DNA of 64,000 nucleotides, from NCBI GenBank assembly GCA_016191225.1, contig JACPPC010000013.1:62001-126000 (forward strand), given 5' to 3'. The position numbers and the translations under genes are program-made. Shown one piece after another: positions 43,928 to 52,391 of this stretch (position 1 is its first letter; the number at the start of each line of letters is the position of its first letter). This DNA comes from Gemmatimonadota bacterium (lineage in GTDB: Bacteria > Gemmatimonadota > Gemmatimonadetes > Gemmatimonadales > Gemmatimonadaceae). The notes beneath the pieces are model-generated. The model was not told the DNA's origin, searched no databases, and saw nothing but the letters and a program-made list of their open reading frames with translations.

Positions 43928-45085
43928 ATGATCGCGCATCGGTTCGCGCTCGCCCTCCTGGCTCTCACCCTCGCCGCCTGCGCCGGCGCCCGCCCCGGCG
44001 CCACCCCCACTCCCCCCACCGCCCTCCTCACCGACACCCTCCGCTCGATCCTCACGCGCGCCCGCGCCGATTCTGTCTTCTCAGGCGCCATCGCGGTGGT
44101 CGGGGGTCGCGACCGCCTCTACGCCACCGTCGCCGTCGGCACCACCGACTGGGCTCCCGGCTCGGCCCCCATCGACGAGCACACGCTGTGGGACCTGGCG
44201 AGCCTCACCAAGATCGTCGCCCTCACCACGACCATGGCGACCCTCGTGGACCAGGGGATCGTGCACCTCGACGACCCCGTGCGCCGCTGGGTGCCCGAGT
44301 GGCGCGTGGCCGGGAGCGAGGGGGTGACGGTGCGCGACTTGCTCACGCACCGGAGCGGGCTGCCGGCGTTCAAGCAGTATTTCAAGCGCGTCACCGGAGG
44401 CGACACGGTGCGCGCGCTGGTGCTGGCCGAGCCGCTGGAGGCGCCCAACCGCACGCGGATGGTCTACAGCGACCTCGGGGCGATCATCCTGGGGATCGTG
44501 GTCGAGCGGGCGACGCAATCGGCGTTCGACGTCGCGGTGCGCGACCGGGTGCTGGGTCCGGCGCACCTGTGGGACACGCGGTTCAACCCGACGCCGGCCG
44601 AGCGCGGGCGGACGGCGGCGACGGAGCGGGACCCGTGGCGGGAGAGGTTGCTGGTGGCGGAGGTGCACGACGAGAACGCTGCGGCGCTGGGGGGTGTCTC
44701 GGCGCACGCGGGATTGTTCTCGACGGCGAGCGACATGGCCAGGTTCGCGCAGGTGTGGCTCAGCGAGGGGGCGATCGCTGGCGAGGGCGGGCGGCGGTTG
44801 TTCCGGGCGGAGGCGGCGCGGCAGTTCGCGACGGTGCAGGATTCTGCGTTCAGCTTACGGGCGCTGGGGTGGGATACGCCGACGGGGGAGAACAGCGCTG
44901 GGACGAGGATGAAGCGGCCGGCGTATGGGCATACCGGCTTTACGGGCACCTCACTATGGATAGATCCGGCGAGGGGGGTGTTTGTGGTGTTGTTGACGAA
45001 TCGGGTGAATCCGAGCAGGGAGAGGGTGGGGATTGCGGGGGTGAGAGTGAGGGTGGCGGACGCGGTGGTCGGGCTGGCGCGCTAG
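43928..45085 (+). CDS. serine hydrolase, beta-lactamase/PBP (class C-like) fold lipoprotein
   Basis: A 385-residue exported lipoprotein (lipobox LTLAAC, Cys18). Catalytic motifs of the AmpC/esterase-B/DD-peptidase family are present: SLTK with Ser92 and Lys95, YSD at 180-182 (Tyr180 as general base) and HTG in AYGHTGFTG near residue 337. Such enzymes are usually peptidases or esterases rather than true beta-lactamases. The frame is open upstream, but ATG 43928 gives the signal peptide. It converges on the KTSC gene; both stop codons lie in the arms of an inverted repeat (45081-45109). Confidence 0.9.
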   Translation: MIAHRFALALLALTLAACAGARPGATPTPPTALLTDTLRSILTRARADSVFSGAIAVVGGRDRLYATVAVGTTDWAPGSAPIDEHTLWDLASLTKIVALTTTMATLVDQGIVHLDDPVRRWVPEWRVAGSEGVTVRDLLTHRSGLPAFKQYFKRVTGGDTVRALVLAEPLEAPNRTRMVYSDLGAIILGIVVERATQSAFDVAVRDRVLGPAHLWDTRFNPTPAERGRTAATERDPWRERLLVAEVHDENAAALGGVSAHAGLFSTASDMARFAQVWLSEGAIAGEGGRRLFRAEAARQFATVQDSAFSLRALGWDTPTGENSAGTRMKRPAYGHTGFTGTSLWIDPARGVFVVLLTNRVNPSRERVGIAGVRVRVADAVVGLAR

Positions 45086-45109
45086 CATCTAGTCTCCGCG
45101 ACTGCTAGC
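45081..45109. terminator. inverted repeat between convergent genes
   Basis: GCTAGCA at 45081-45087 and TGCTAGC at 45103-45109, with an inner AGTC/GACT pairing, form a hairpin. Its arms contain the TAG stop codons of both convergent genes (45083-45085 plus; 45105-45107 minus). No T-run follows, so a bidirectional terminator role is uncertain. Confidence 0.4.
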
Positions 45110-45317
45110 CGCGAGCGTAACGGTAGTTGCCCTTGATGCTCTGGGCCAGGAACTGACCCTTGGATGATGCCGACTTGAACTGCTCGAACACGGCCTCCGG
45201 CACATCGAAGTAGTTGTACGTGCCGCTCTTGAGAAACACGACTGTCAGTGTCTTGGTCGAGGAATCGTAGGAGAACCGCGCGATGGTCGACGAACCCGGC
45301 GCCTCAATCCAGTCCAT
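45105..45317 (-). CDS. KTSC domain protein
   Basis: A 70-residue protein made of a single KTSC domain: SSTIARFSYDSSTKTLTVVF, then SGTYNYFDVP, EAVFEQFKSASSKGQF and the C-terminal IKGNYRYARG. The conserved Lys-Thr, Ser and Tyr positions are present. The function of KTSC is unknown; it occurs alone or fused to larger proteins. The ATG overlaps the herA TGA by one base, and a GTG one codon earlier would overlap by four, so it is co-translated with HerA and belongs to the DUF2130-SIR2-HerA operon. Confidence 0.85.
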   Translation of the reverse strand: MDWIEAPGSSTIARFSYDSSTKTLTVVFLKSGTYNYFDVPEAVFEQFKSASSKGQFLAQSIKGNYRYARG

Positions 45318-47227
45318 CACTTGTGCTCCTGTTGAGATGTTTCAGTGGCATTGACCACGGCAGGGTGTTCGTAGCGGACGTTCTGCTTCCTCCACTGTAC
45401 AAGTACTTCGTCATACCTCGGCGCATCGCGTCGCTGATTCCAACCACCGGGCCCGTCAAAGCCGTCGTCCTCGCTCCCTCCCACGGAGACCCGTGGATCG
45501 ACGCTGTCTGGCATGCGGTCATCTGGTGGTCGCTCGATTAGGACTCGCATCGGCAGGCTCACGGCCTCTCCCACCACGATCGCCTCACCTGTTCGCAGGG
45601 CGGGAAGCATGTCAAACAGTCCATGAAGGTTCTCCGGTGCAGCGGAGGTGATATGTCCGCGGTCCGATTCGTTCGACAGGCGCATGGCGATGATCGTTCC
45701 ACATTGTGATAGCACCGTCGGATCTAGCTCGGAAGGCCGTTGGCTGACCAGCATCAGCCCCACGCCGTACTTCCTGCCTTCTTTGGCGATCCGCCTAACA
45801 GCGGATGACGCTGAATCAGTGTCTCCTCGGCCGAGGTATGCGTGAGCTTCTTCGAGAACGACGAGCAGTGGACGCTCGCGCCCTCCCTCAGGTAGGTTGC
45901 GAGCCCAGAACAGCGCGTCGTACAGCACCCTGAGGACCGCCCCGACCAGCTCACCGAGGACGGCGCTCGGGACCCCAGAGAGGTCAAGTATGGTGACCGG
46001 TGCTGAGTGCCCAATCCAAGCTCGGAGAAGTTCGTCCAAGTCCTGCTGAGGCAATCCGTTCTTGTCCGGGAGCCATTCGCCAGGCGAAAACAGGAAGGCC
46101 AACCTTGGATCACGCAGGCGTGACGCTAGCAGGCCTACTTGTTGCCGAATCCCGAGAGAGTCCTTGCCCCACTGTACGCGCTCGTTCGGCGCTCCTGTCG
46201 TCTTCACGGTTCGGTAGAGCGGCGCAGTTACGCTCATCGCGTCACCCAACTGCACAGGCGCGCCGTTGTCTCCGAGTAGGTATGCTGGCAGCACCTCTTC
46301 CGCACCAGCGCCCGGCTTCGGGATTGTCGTGACGTGTTCTCGCTTGTGCAATTCAAACCATAGCTCATGAATGCTGAACGGCACCGGTGAGTCGACCGTA
46401 AGAGTCTGTTCATCGATTCCGTCACGCGGTTTCGCCTCAAGCGACGCTTTCTTCAGCCGAAGCACCGAGTCTGCAATCACTGCGCGCGCCTGATCACTCA
46501 CAGCTCCAATCGAGACCGCGACGAGCTCGTCGAAGGTCAGTGCCCAGAACGGGACCCGGAGCTCGATCTCGCCCGCGCTCGCGTCCGCCGACACACGAAA
46601 CACAGCAGCTTGCGCGCCGAGCGCGCGCGCATACTCACCGTGCATGTCGAGAATAAGAACCCTCGACGATGGATATCTGCTGCTGTTCGAGAGCGCCCGA
46701 AGCACCGCTGACACAGTCGTCGATTTTCCCGCGCCGGTGGATCCGACAACCGCACTATGGCGCGTCACCAGCCGATTCACATCAACGAGCGCAGGAATCG
46801 CCGCGGCGCTCGCGATCGTGCCAATCGTGACAAATCCAGATGGCTCACTGGGTCCATAGATCGTCTTCAGGTCGTCTTCTGTGACGATGTGAACCCGATC
46901 GTCGATCGTCGGGTGCTGCGAGATGCCCCGGGCGAATCTCCCTCCCGCTCCGGACTCACCGATGAGCTGCACTCGAAGCCACCGATTGCCATACGTGTGC
47001 GCTCCGTCCTCTCGCAGCGGGGCAGCGCCAGCCCCAACTTGCGACACAACACCAAACAAGCTCGCGAACCCCATCGGAATTCGTACGAACGTGCCGACCT
47101 GACCGATTCGATAGGCCGCGCCTGCGACAAACGACAGACCTGTAACTGTTTCATCGCCGAGCTCAACCGTGACATCCGTCCCGGTAACACTCTGGACCGT
47201 TCCGACGAATGTGGGGTCGCGCTTCAT
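45317..47227 (-). CDS. HerA-type hexameric ATPase of a SIR2-HerA defence system
   Basis: A 636-residue HerA/FtsK-superfamily motor. An N-terminal HAS-barrel-like beta region (1-about 85; FVGTVQSVTGTDVTVEL) precedes the RecA-like core with Walker A GSTGAGKST at 162-170, RVLILDMHGEYARALG after it, Walker B PLLVVLEEAHAYLG near 470 and KEGRKYGVGLMLVSQRPSELDPTVLSQCGT as in HerA. In characterised SIR2-HerA systems HerA forms a ring that assembles with the SIR2 NADase and controls it during phage infection. ATG 47227 lies seven bases after the SIR2 stop. Base composition is lower in GC than the left part of the window. Confidence 0.92.
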   Translation of the reverse strand: MKRDPTFVGTVQSVTGTDVTVELGDETVTGLSFVAGAAYRIGQVGTFVRIPMGFASLFGVVSQVGAGAAPLREDGAHTYGNRWLRVQLIGESGAGGRFARGISQHPTIDDRVHIVTEDDLKTIYGPSEPSGFVTIGTIASAAAIPALVDVNRLVTRHSAVVGSTGAGKSTTVSAVLRALSNSSRYPSSRVLILDMHGEYARALGAQAAVFRVSADASAGEIELRVPFWALTFDELVAVSIGAVSDQARAVIADSVLRLKKASLEAKPRDGIDEQTLTVDSPVPFSIHELWFELHKREHVTTIPKPGAGAEEVLPAYLLGDNGAPVQLGDAMSVTAPLYRTVKTTGAPNERVQWGKDSLGIRQQVGLLASRLRDPRLAFLFSPGEWLPDKNGLPQQDLDELLRAWIGHSAPVTILDLSGVPSAVLGELVGAVLRVLYDALFWARNLPEGGRERPLLVVLEEAHAYLGRGDTDSASSAVRRIAKEGRKYGVGLMLVSQRPSELDPTVLSQCGTIIAMRLSNESDRGHITSAAPENLHGLFDMLPALRTGEAIVVGEAVSLPMRVLIERPPDDRMPDSVDPRVSVGGSEDDGFDGPGGWNQRRDAPRYDEVLVQWRKQNVRYEHPAVVNATETSQQEHK

Positions 47228-47234
47228 GGGCGAG

Positions 47235-48485
47235 CTAGGCCTGCGCTGACGAGCGGATGGGCAGTTGACGCGCCAAGAAGTCGCCCAAGGACTGAAAATC
47301 GCCGAGTAGGAACTTGGGCCTCCCGAGCGCAGACCCGCTCCTCGCGCCGAGCTCTGCAGTTTCGACCGCGATCCCATGAAGGGCGTGGCTATCGATTGGA
47401 TCGACGTTCCACTCGCGCTCCACTGTTCCAAGCACGGCTCCGTCAGCAGCAAGCACGGTCAGATTCGCCTGCGCGCGTGCGCGCGCGGTGGCCAGCGGGT
47501 AGCTCCCCCGATCTCCGTAAAGCAGACCGAAGCACATTGCGGTTGCGTTCCCCTCCAGCCCCTGCACAATCACCTCATTCAGGTGTTGGTCCGCGAACGA
47601 ATAGCCGCAGGTTACGAGCACGGCCTGTCCGCGGCCCAAGAACGCCTTTAGCCGGTCAATCATCGCAAGGTAGGGTTGTCGCCTGCTCTGGTCGTACTTC
47701 AGGTGACTCGGATAGATGAGCTGTCGGTCACCCGAGCTCTCGCGCATGGATCGACGCTCCACGTCGCTCGTGGCAGTGCGCCACCAGTTGATCGAACCGT
47801 GCACCTTCCAAAGCCTCGCCCAACGCGCCGGGAGCGCGTCTTGCTCCATCGCGGCGATGTCAAAGAAGGTACGATACGACCCCACAAATCCATCGAAATA
47901 CGGTACCCGACGCTCCTCGAGTGCCTCCTCCATGAGTAGATCGTAGTTGCTGGTGAACACCTCAGCTGGCTCCTTTCGCGGGATGACGCCGATCCATGAG
48001 GCAAGCCGATGATACGGCGTACTATTGTCGGGGAGCCTCTCGTTGACAACGCCCGTCGTTATCTCGCACACTCGCTGGTCCAGCGCCAGCAGCGTTTCGT
48101 GCGTAAGCCCGTCGATCGGTCCGCCCGACGCTACCTCCGTCAAGCTCCTGATCTGGCTCAGAATCTCCTCAACATTTGGCGTCGCATTGCCTGACGTTGC
48201 GAGTCTCTGAAGCACCGACGCAAACGCAACCATCGCTTCCGCATCGCTCTCCAGCTCAGTTCGCACAATCTTGGTGAGTCCGGCAATATCAGGAATGAGC
48301 GCCTCGTTCACACCATTTCGCGGGACTCTGATCGAGACCGGGCAACCCGCTCCGAGAAGGAATGCGACACGCATCTTGTCAGGCGCCAGCGCCTGCTCAA
48401 GGAGCGCCGCTTGTGCGTACGGACAATGCCCAGGAGCGCTCGGCGCGGCCTGGACGACTGGCACGGGTTGCACAATCGTCGTCAT
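47235..48485 (-). CDS. SIR2-like NAD-hydrolase defence effector
   Basis: A 416-residue SIR2-family protein. NAD-binding GAGC is at 45-48 (in AFLLGAGCPVSIR), the catalytic Asn in VFTSNYDLLMEEAL near 178-191, and the catalytic His in LWKVHGSINWW near 228; together these make an intact NADase-type SIR2 site. SIR2_2-type proteins encoded with HerA degrade NAD+ on phage sensing, causing abortive infection. The ATG overlaps the DUF2130 stop (ATGA) and herA follows seven bases after its stop. The position and conserved motifs make deacetylase housekeeping activity unlikely. Confidence 0.92.
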   Translation of the reverse strand: MTTIVQPVPVVQAAPSAPGHCPYAQAALLEQALAPDKMRVAFLLGAGCPVSIRVPRNGVNEALIPDIAGLTKIVRTELESDAEAMVAFASVLQRLATSGNATPNVEEILSQIRSLTEVASGGPIDGLTHETLLALDQRVCEITTGVVNERLPDNSTPYHRLASWIGVIPRKEPAEVFTSNYDLLMEEALEERRVPYFDGFVGSYRTFFDIAAMEQDALPARWARLWKVHGSINWWRTATSDVERRSMRESSGDRQLIYPSHLKYDQSRRQPYLAMIDRLKAFLGRGQAVLVTCGYSFADQHLNEVIVQGLEGNATAMCFGLLYGDRGSYPLATARARAQANLTVLAADGAVLGTVEREWNVDPIDSHALHGIAVETAELGARSGSALGRPKFLLGDFQSLGDFLARQLPIRSSAQA

Positions 48486-49762
48486 TCGCTTCCATCCTCC
48501 GGTGTCGCGGCCTCAATCGAGGCTAACCCGATGCTCTCGATCTCCGCCAACGACGACCCCGCGATACCCTCTAGATCGCCGTACAACCCTGTGGTCGCGA
48601 GCATCACTCGTTCGAGTTGCTGCTCTCGCTTAGCCCATTGCCGCGAAATCGCGCGCTTTTCACGATCCAGATCTCCCTTCATCGCGAGGAATGCCTCGAC
48701 GATCGCCCGCACGCGCTCTCGAAATCGTGAACCTGTGAGGTATTCGTAGACCAAGTCAGACTTCGTGTGCCGTCCTTCGCTCGCCTTTCGAGTTGCAGCC
48801 AACTCCAACAAGGATTGCCGTAGCGCTGCGGCGAGCGGCATGGCGACCCGCGGATGGGTCACCCAGACCTCGTCCAGATACTCGAATCCATCCACCCCCT
48901 TAGGCAGCGCCTGACTCGATAGCACGCAGAGCGCGGCATTGGCCAGACGTTTGTCATCGCGTAGCTTCTCGAGCCATCCGTCGCTCCAGTTCTTCGTCCG
49001 CTTTGCCTCCCACAGAATCGCTCCAGCCACAAGCCCTCCTGGGCCTCGCACGTGTTGAATCACGTCACCGCCATGCTCTCCCTTCGGCACAGGCTCGATC
49101 GCATCGAGCGGGAACCTGTTGCGAAGCTGACTCTCCAGTGCCAGCTCCTGCACTTCCCCTTGCATTTGCTGCGAGCCTTGTTCCGCTCTGCGCTTTAGCT
49201 CCTCAATCTGTCGCTGCATCGAGACAATGGTCTGCTCCTTCTCCGCGACCCGCAGCAAGAGCGACTCACCCGCCTCACGGCGCGCCTGCTCCCTCACTTC
49301 TCCGAGTGATTGCTGAACGCGCGTCTCGATCGTGAGATCCAGTTCGCGTCGTGTGTCGTCAAGTTCGCGCTCTTTTCGCAGTAGCTCAGTCTGCGCAAGT
49401 TGCGCGGAAGCGAGCTTCCCATCGAGGAGTGCGAGTCGTTCAGTTAGGTCGCTGATGTCTTGTGCTTTGGCTTTCAGCTCGACATCCATCAAGGCCTTGG
49501 CGCGTACCGCCTCTCGAGCGGCGATTGTGGCTCGCTCGAGATCAATCTTTTCCGCCACTCCGTGATCGATCGCTAGCCGAGCTTCAGTTACGTCCGCCTC
49601 CCGCAGCGCTAGGACGCGCTCGTGTTCGGCGACCTCAGCATCCTTCTGACGCAGTCGCTGCTCGAACTGCTTCTTAGTTGCCTCTAGCAGCGGCCCTGCG
49701 AGCGATTCCGTTAGAGGGATTTGCGCTCCGCAGTTGCTACATGTGATCAGCACGTCAGTCAT
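48482..49762 (-). CDS. DUF2130 protein: coiled coil plus PD-(D/E)XK-like nuclease domain
   Basis: A 426-residue first gene of the SIR2-HerA operon. A short N-terminal Zn-knuckle-like CSNC (Cys8, Cys11) precedes a long charged coiled coil (about 25-205). The DUF2130 domain (about 208-425) includes VIQHVRGPGGLVAGAILWEAKRT; the Asp (in GGDVIQ) and Glu-Ala-Lys form a plausible PD-(D/E)XK active site. DUF2130 proteins are widespread and mostly uncharacterised. The stop overlaps the SIR2 ATG (ATGA), so it is translationally coupled to a known defence pair. A role as sensor or nuclease effector is inferred. Confidence 0.88.
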   Translation of the reverse strand: MTDVLITCSNCGAQIPLTESLAGPLLEATKKQFEQRLRQKDAEVAEHERVLALREADVTEARLAIDHGVAEKIDLERATIAAREAVRAKALMDVELKAKAQDISDLTERLALLDGKLASAQLAQTELLRKERELDDTRRELDLTIETRVQQSLGEVREQARREAGESLLLRVAEKEQTIVSMQRQIEELKRRAEQGSQQMQGEVQELALESQLRNRFPLDAIEPVPKGEHGGDVIQHVRGPGGLVAGAILWEAKRTKNWSDGWLEKLRDDKRLANAALCVLSSQALPKGVDGFEYLDEVWVTHPRVAMPLAAALRQSLLELAATRKASEGRHTKSDLVYEYLTGSRFRERVRAIVEAFLAMKGDLDREKRAISRQWAKREQQLERVMLATTGLYGDLEGIAGSSLAEIESIGLASIEAATPEDGSE

Positions 49763-50287
49763 GAGTTAGACCCACCGTCAGCATCGGAGCGGAGCAGCAA
49801 CTTCGCATGCGCGGTTGAAGCGAACCTCGGACTCGGCAGAGTCCTTGGGCACTCGCGCGCTGTGGCGCTCATGCGGGTGCACCCGTCGCGCTCGATGCCG
49901 CTTCGGCGATTCTGGCCGCGATCGGCAGCCGAAGGCTGCGACGAATTGCTGCGTGGCGCACCAGGCACTCGAATTGCGCGAGGACAATGCACGTTCTCCG
50001 CGTCGGCAGCTAGGTCGCGCTGCCGCCGAGTGCACCACGCTCTTGCGCTCACTTGGGCGCAAGGAACAGCTCGTCGCAACGCACGGACGGCCAATTCTCA
50101 GTCAAGGACACAGCCGCCGTCGGCTGCCGAGCCGTGAACATGTCGCGAACTCGCGGGAATGGCAAGAGCTGTAGAGAGCTGATGCGACTGTTAGCGTATC
50201 ACCGCTGTCGAATGCTCGTTCAGCCGGGGGGGGGCGGTGGCCCAAAGTGCCTGCGTCGCCTTGCAACGCCGTTGCGCCGTGGCGCGC
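49763..50287. other. non-coding gap upstream of the DUF2130 operon
   Basis: 525 bases between the DUF2130 start and the UvrD-fusion stop. No frame here resembles a protein. Small inverted repeats (for example around 49925-49940, GGCAGCCGAAGGCTGC) and a run of nine G near 50226-50234 are present. It should contain the promoter of the minus-strand DUF2130-SIR2-HerA-KTSC operon and the end of the restriction operon transcript; no clear promoter was recognised. Confidence 0.5.
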
Positions 50288-52387
50288 TCAGTCACCGTGA
50301 GAGGAGTCGCGAGCTTTCCCGGCGAGATCATCGAGAAACTCCGAGGCAGGCTCAACACTCGTCACGAGCAGGTGATCCCTGGCACGGGTGCAGGCCACGT
50401 ACAGCAGGTGCCGCTCGGTGTCGTACACCTCCTGCAGGTCCGCGTCGTCTCCGACCGCCTCGATCCGCTCCTGCAACGGGATGATCTCGTCGTCGCAGGC
50501 CATCACGACCACGGCGCGGAACTCCAGTCCCTTCGCCAGGTGCATCGTGCTGATAGAGACGTAGCCGCTGGCCGCCTCGACCTTCTCGTCGAGAACTCTG
50601 ATGGGCAACGCAGCCGCCTCGACGGCGCTTTGGGCGCGCGCGAGCTGCCCCACCGACCGCACGAAGACGCCGAACTCGTGGGGCAGGACACCGGCCTTCG
50701 ACTGCTCCGCGATCCACGCCCCGACGGACTCGCCTTCCTCGCCCTCGGTCTGGAGCACACGGATGTCCGGCGGCGGACCGTTGAAGACTGAGATCGCATC
50801 GCTCCGATCCTCGACATTGCCGTCCACATCAGTGACCTGGGGGCCGAGCAGCCGATCGGCCTGCATCCGGATCTGGTGCGACGTGCGGTAGTTGATGCGG
50901 AGGTTTCGGGAGCGCCCCCGGATGTCCACTCCGAGCGACCTCCACGAAAAGGGCTGCTGGAATATCCGCTGGCCAAGGTCGCCGGCAAAGAACAGGGCGC
51001 TGGGGCGACCACCTCCGAGGGCGGCAAGGAATCGCAGGCCCGCCACGCTGAGGTCCTGCGCCTCGTCGACTACGGCGAAATCGAACGGCGCGTGCTTCCC
51101 GGCGACCAGCGCAGCCGCCAATGCGGTGAACATCGCCGCGTGCGTGGCGAGCTTCCGCTGCTTCAGCTCCTCGCGCACCCGACCGTAGATCGACCACAAC
51201 GCCGCCCGCTGCGCTTCCGGCAGCCTGGTCTTGCGCCCAAGACGAGCGACATCCCGATACGACTCCCACGTTTCCAATTGCCAGGCATCCACGACCTGGT
51301 CCCACTCGGCGTGCAGGAAGTGCAGGCTGAACTTGTGCCCGTCGATCGCCTTCGAGGCCGCGTCGAGCAGTTCCCGTACTTCACCGCGGCTGGCGATCGC
51401 CACCGGGCCAAGCATTGACTTGTGGAGGCGCAGACCGATGGCGTTCAGCGAGTGCACATCGATGCGCTCCCCGAGTCGCGTTTGGCTGCCGACCAGTCGC
51501 CGCAGCTTGGTGTGGAGCGCGTTGGCCAGCGTGTCCGAGAAGGTCGTCAGCAGGACTCGCGCTTCGGGATGCGCCTTCGCGAGGTGCACAGCGCGATGCA
51601 GCGCCACGATGGTCTTGCCGGTGCCTGCCGAGCCGGACACGCGGGCCGGCCCACTGTAGTCTCGCTCCACCCACTGGCGCTGCTCGGGATGCAGGAAGAC
51701 AGTCCACTTGTCCCACGGGTACTCGAGGGCGCGCTCCAGCTCCTCGACGTTCGTCATCACCCGGAACCGGCGCTGCGCATCGGGATGGTCGAACGGACTC
51801 GTGGCCGCTACAGCCAGCGCGGCCGCCCGAGGCTTGCCGCCTGTCGCGATCTCCAACAGTGCTTCCGCTGCCTCGCCGGGAAGCCGGACCGCTAGCGCTA
51901 GAATGCTGTCCTCGTCCGCCTGTCTGACGTCGGCCAGCCACTCCGTGGGCACGCCATAACCGAGCAGTTCCTCGTCAGACTTGTCGGCAAAGAGGGCCGG
52001 GCGCGCCGGCGTCGCAGGCGCCGCAGGCAAATAGACCGGCACGACGACCTCTTTCACCGTCTCGCGGATCTCGACCAGCTGCGCCGCGCCCGTCGTCGGG
52101 TGTGTCTCCAGCTTGCGGCGCTCAGCCCAGTCGTACGCCTTGTCGTGGTGACCCACATAGCAGAGCAGCAGGCTGCCCTGTGACTTGTGCACGATGATAC
52201 GGATGTCGCTGCTGACCCGCACCGACCAGAAGTTCTTGTCTTTCGCCTTGTCGAGCTTGTGGAACTGCATGCCCGGGCTCGCCGGATTGAGCTGCAGGTC
52301 GAACGCCGTCGTCTTGACGACCTTCTGCTCCTCGCTGGTCAGTCGGGCAAGGCTGGCGGTGAACGTGTCAGCAATCCGGAAATCCAC
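50288..52387 (-). CDS. RelE-like domain fused to UvrD/Rep superfamily 1 helicase
   Basis: A 699-residue fusion. Residues 1-95 look like a RelE/ParE toxin fold (ADTFTASLARLTSEEQK, then LDKAKDKNFWSVRVSSDIRIIVHK and a final LLLCYVGHHDKAYDWAERR). The helicase starts near 225: Walker A GSAGTGKT at 252-259, DEAQDLS near 437, NLRINYRTS, STMHLAKGLEFRAVVVM and LLYVACTRARDHLLV, covering SF1A motifs I-VI. It is the last gene of the Res-Mod operon, starting four bases after the Mod stop. The RelE-like part could be an mRNA-interferase effector or simply a nucleic-acid-binding module; the family use suggests auxiliary defence. Confidence 0.88.
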   Translation of the reverse strand: MDFRIADTFTASLARLTSEEQKVVKTTAFDLQLNPASPGMQFHKLDKAKDKNFWSVRVSSDIRIIVHKSQGSLLLCYVGHHDKAYDWAERRKLETHPTTGAAQLVEIRETVKEVVVPVYLPAAPATPARPALFADKSDEELLGYGVPTEWLADVRQADEDSILALAVRLPGEAAEALLEIATGGKPRAAALAVAATSPFDHPDAQRRFRVMTNVEELERALEYPWDKWTVFLHPEQRQWVERDYSGPARVSGSAGTGKTIVALHRAVHLAKAHPEARVLLTTFSDTLANALHTKLRRLVGSQTRLGERIDVHSLNAIGLRLHKSMLGPVAIASRGEVRELLDAASKAIDGHKFSLHFLHAEWDQVVDAWQLETWESYRDVARLGRKTRLPEAQRAALWSIYGRVREELKQRKLATHAAMFTALAAALVAGKHAPFDFAVVDEAQDLSVAGLRFLAALGGGRPSALFFAGDLGQRIFQQPFSWRSLGVDIRGRSRNLRINYRTSHQIRMQADRLLGPQVTDVDGNVEDRSDAISVFNGPPPDIRVLQTEGEEGESVGAWIAEQSKAGVLPHEFGVFVRSVGQLARAQSAVEAAALPIRVLDEKVEAASGYVSISTMHLAKGLEFRAVVVMACDDEIIPLQERIEAVGDDADLQEVYDTERHLLYVACTRARDHLLVTSVEPASEFLDDLAGKARDSSHGD

Positions 52388-52391
52388 CGCG

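Noticed and set aside
43928-45085. Acquired beta-lactamase resistance gene
   Set aside because: Motifs fit the broad class C/esterase/DD-peptidase family; nothing indicates true beta-lactamase activity or a resistance cassette.
49764-49770. GTTAGAC as an integron attC core site
   Set aside because: It matches GTTRRRY, but no paired RYYYAAC site at proper spacing and no integrase were found, and the orientation relative to the gene is wrong.
50226-50234. Run of nine G as a phase-variable tract
   Set aside because: It lies downstream of the helicase stop and far from any start codon, so slippage would not switch a gene visibly.
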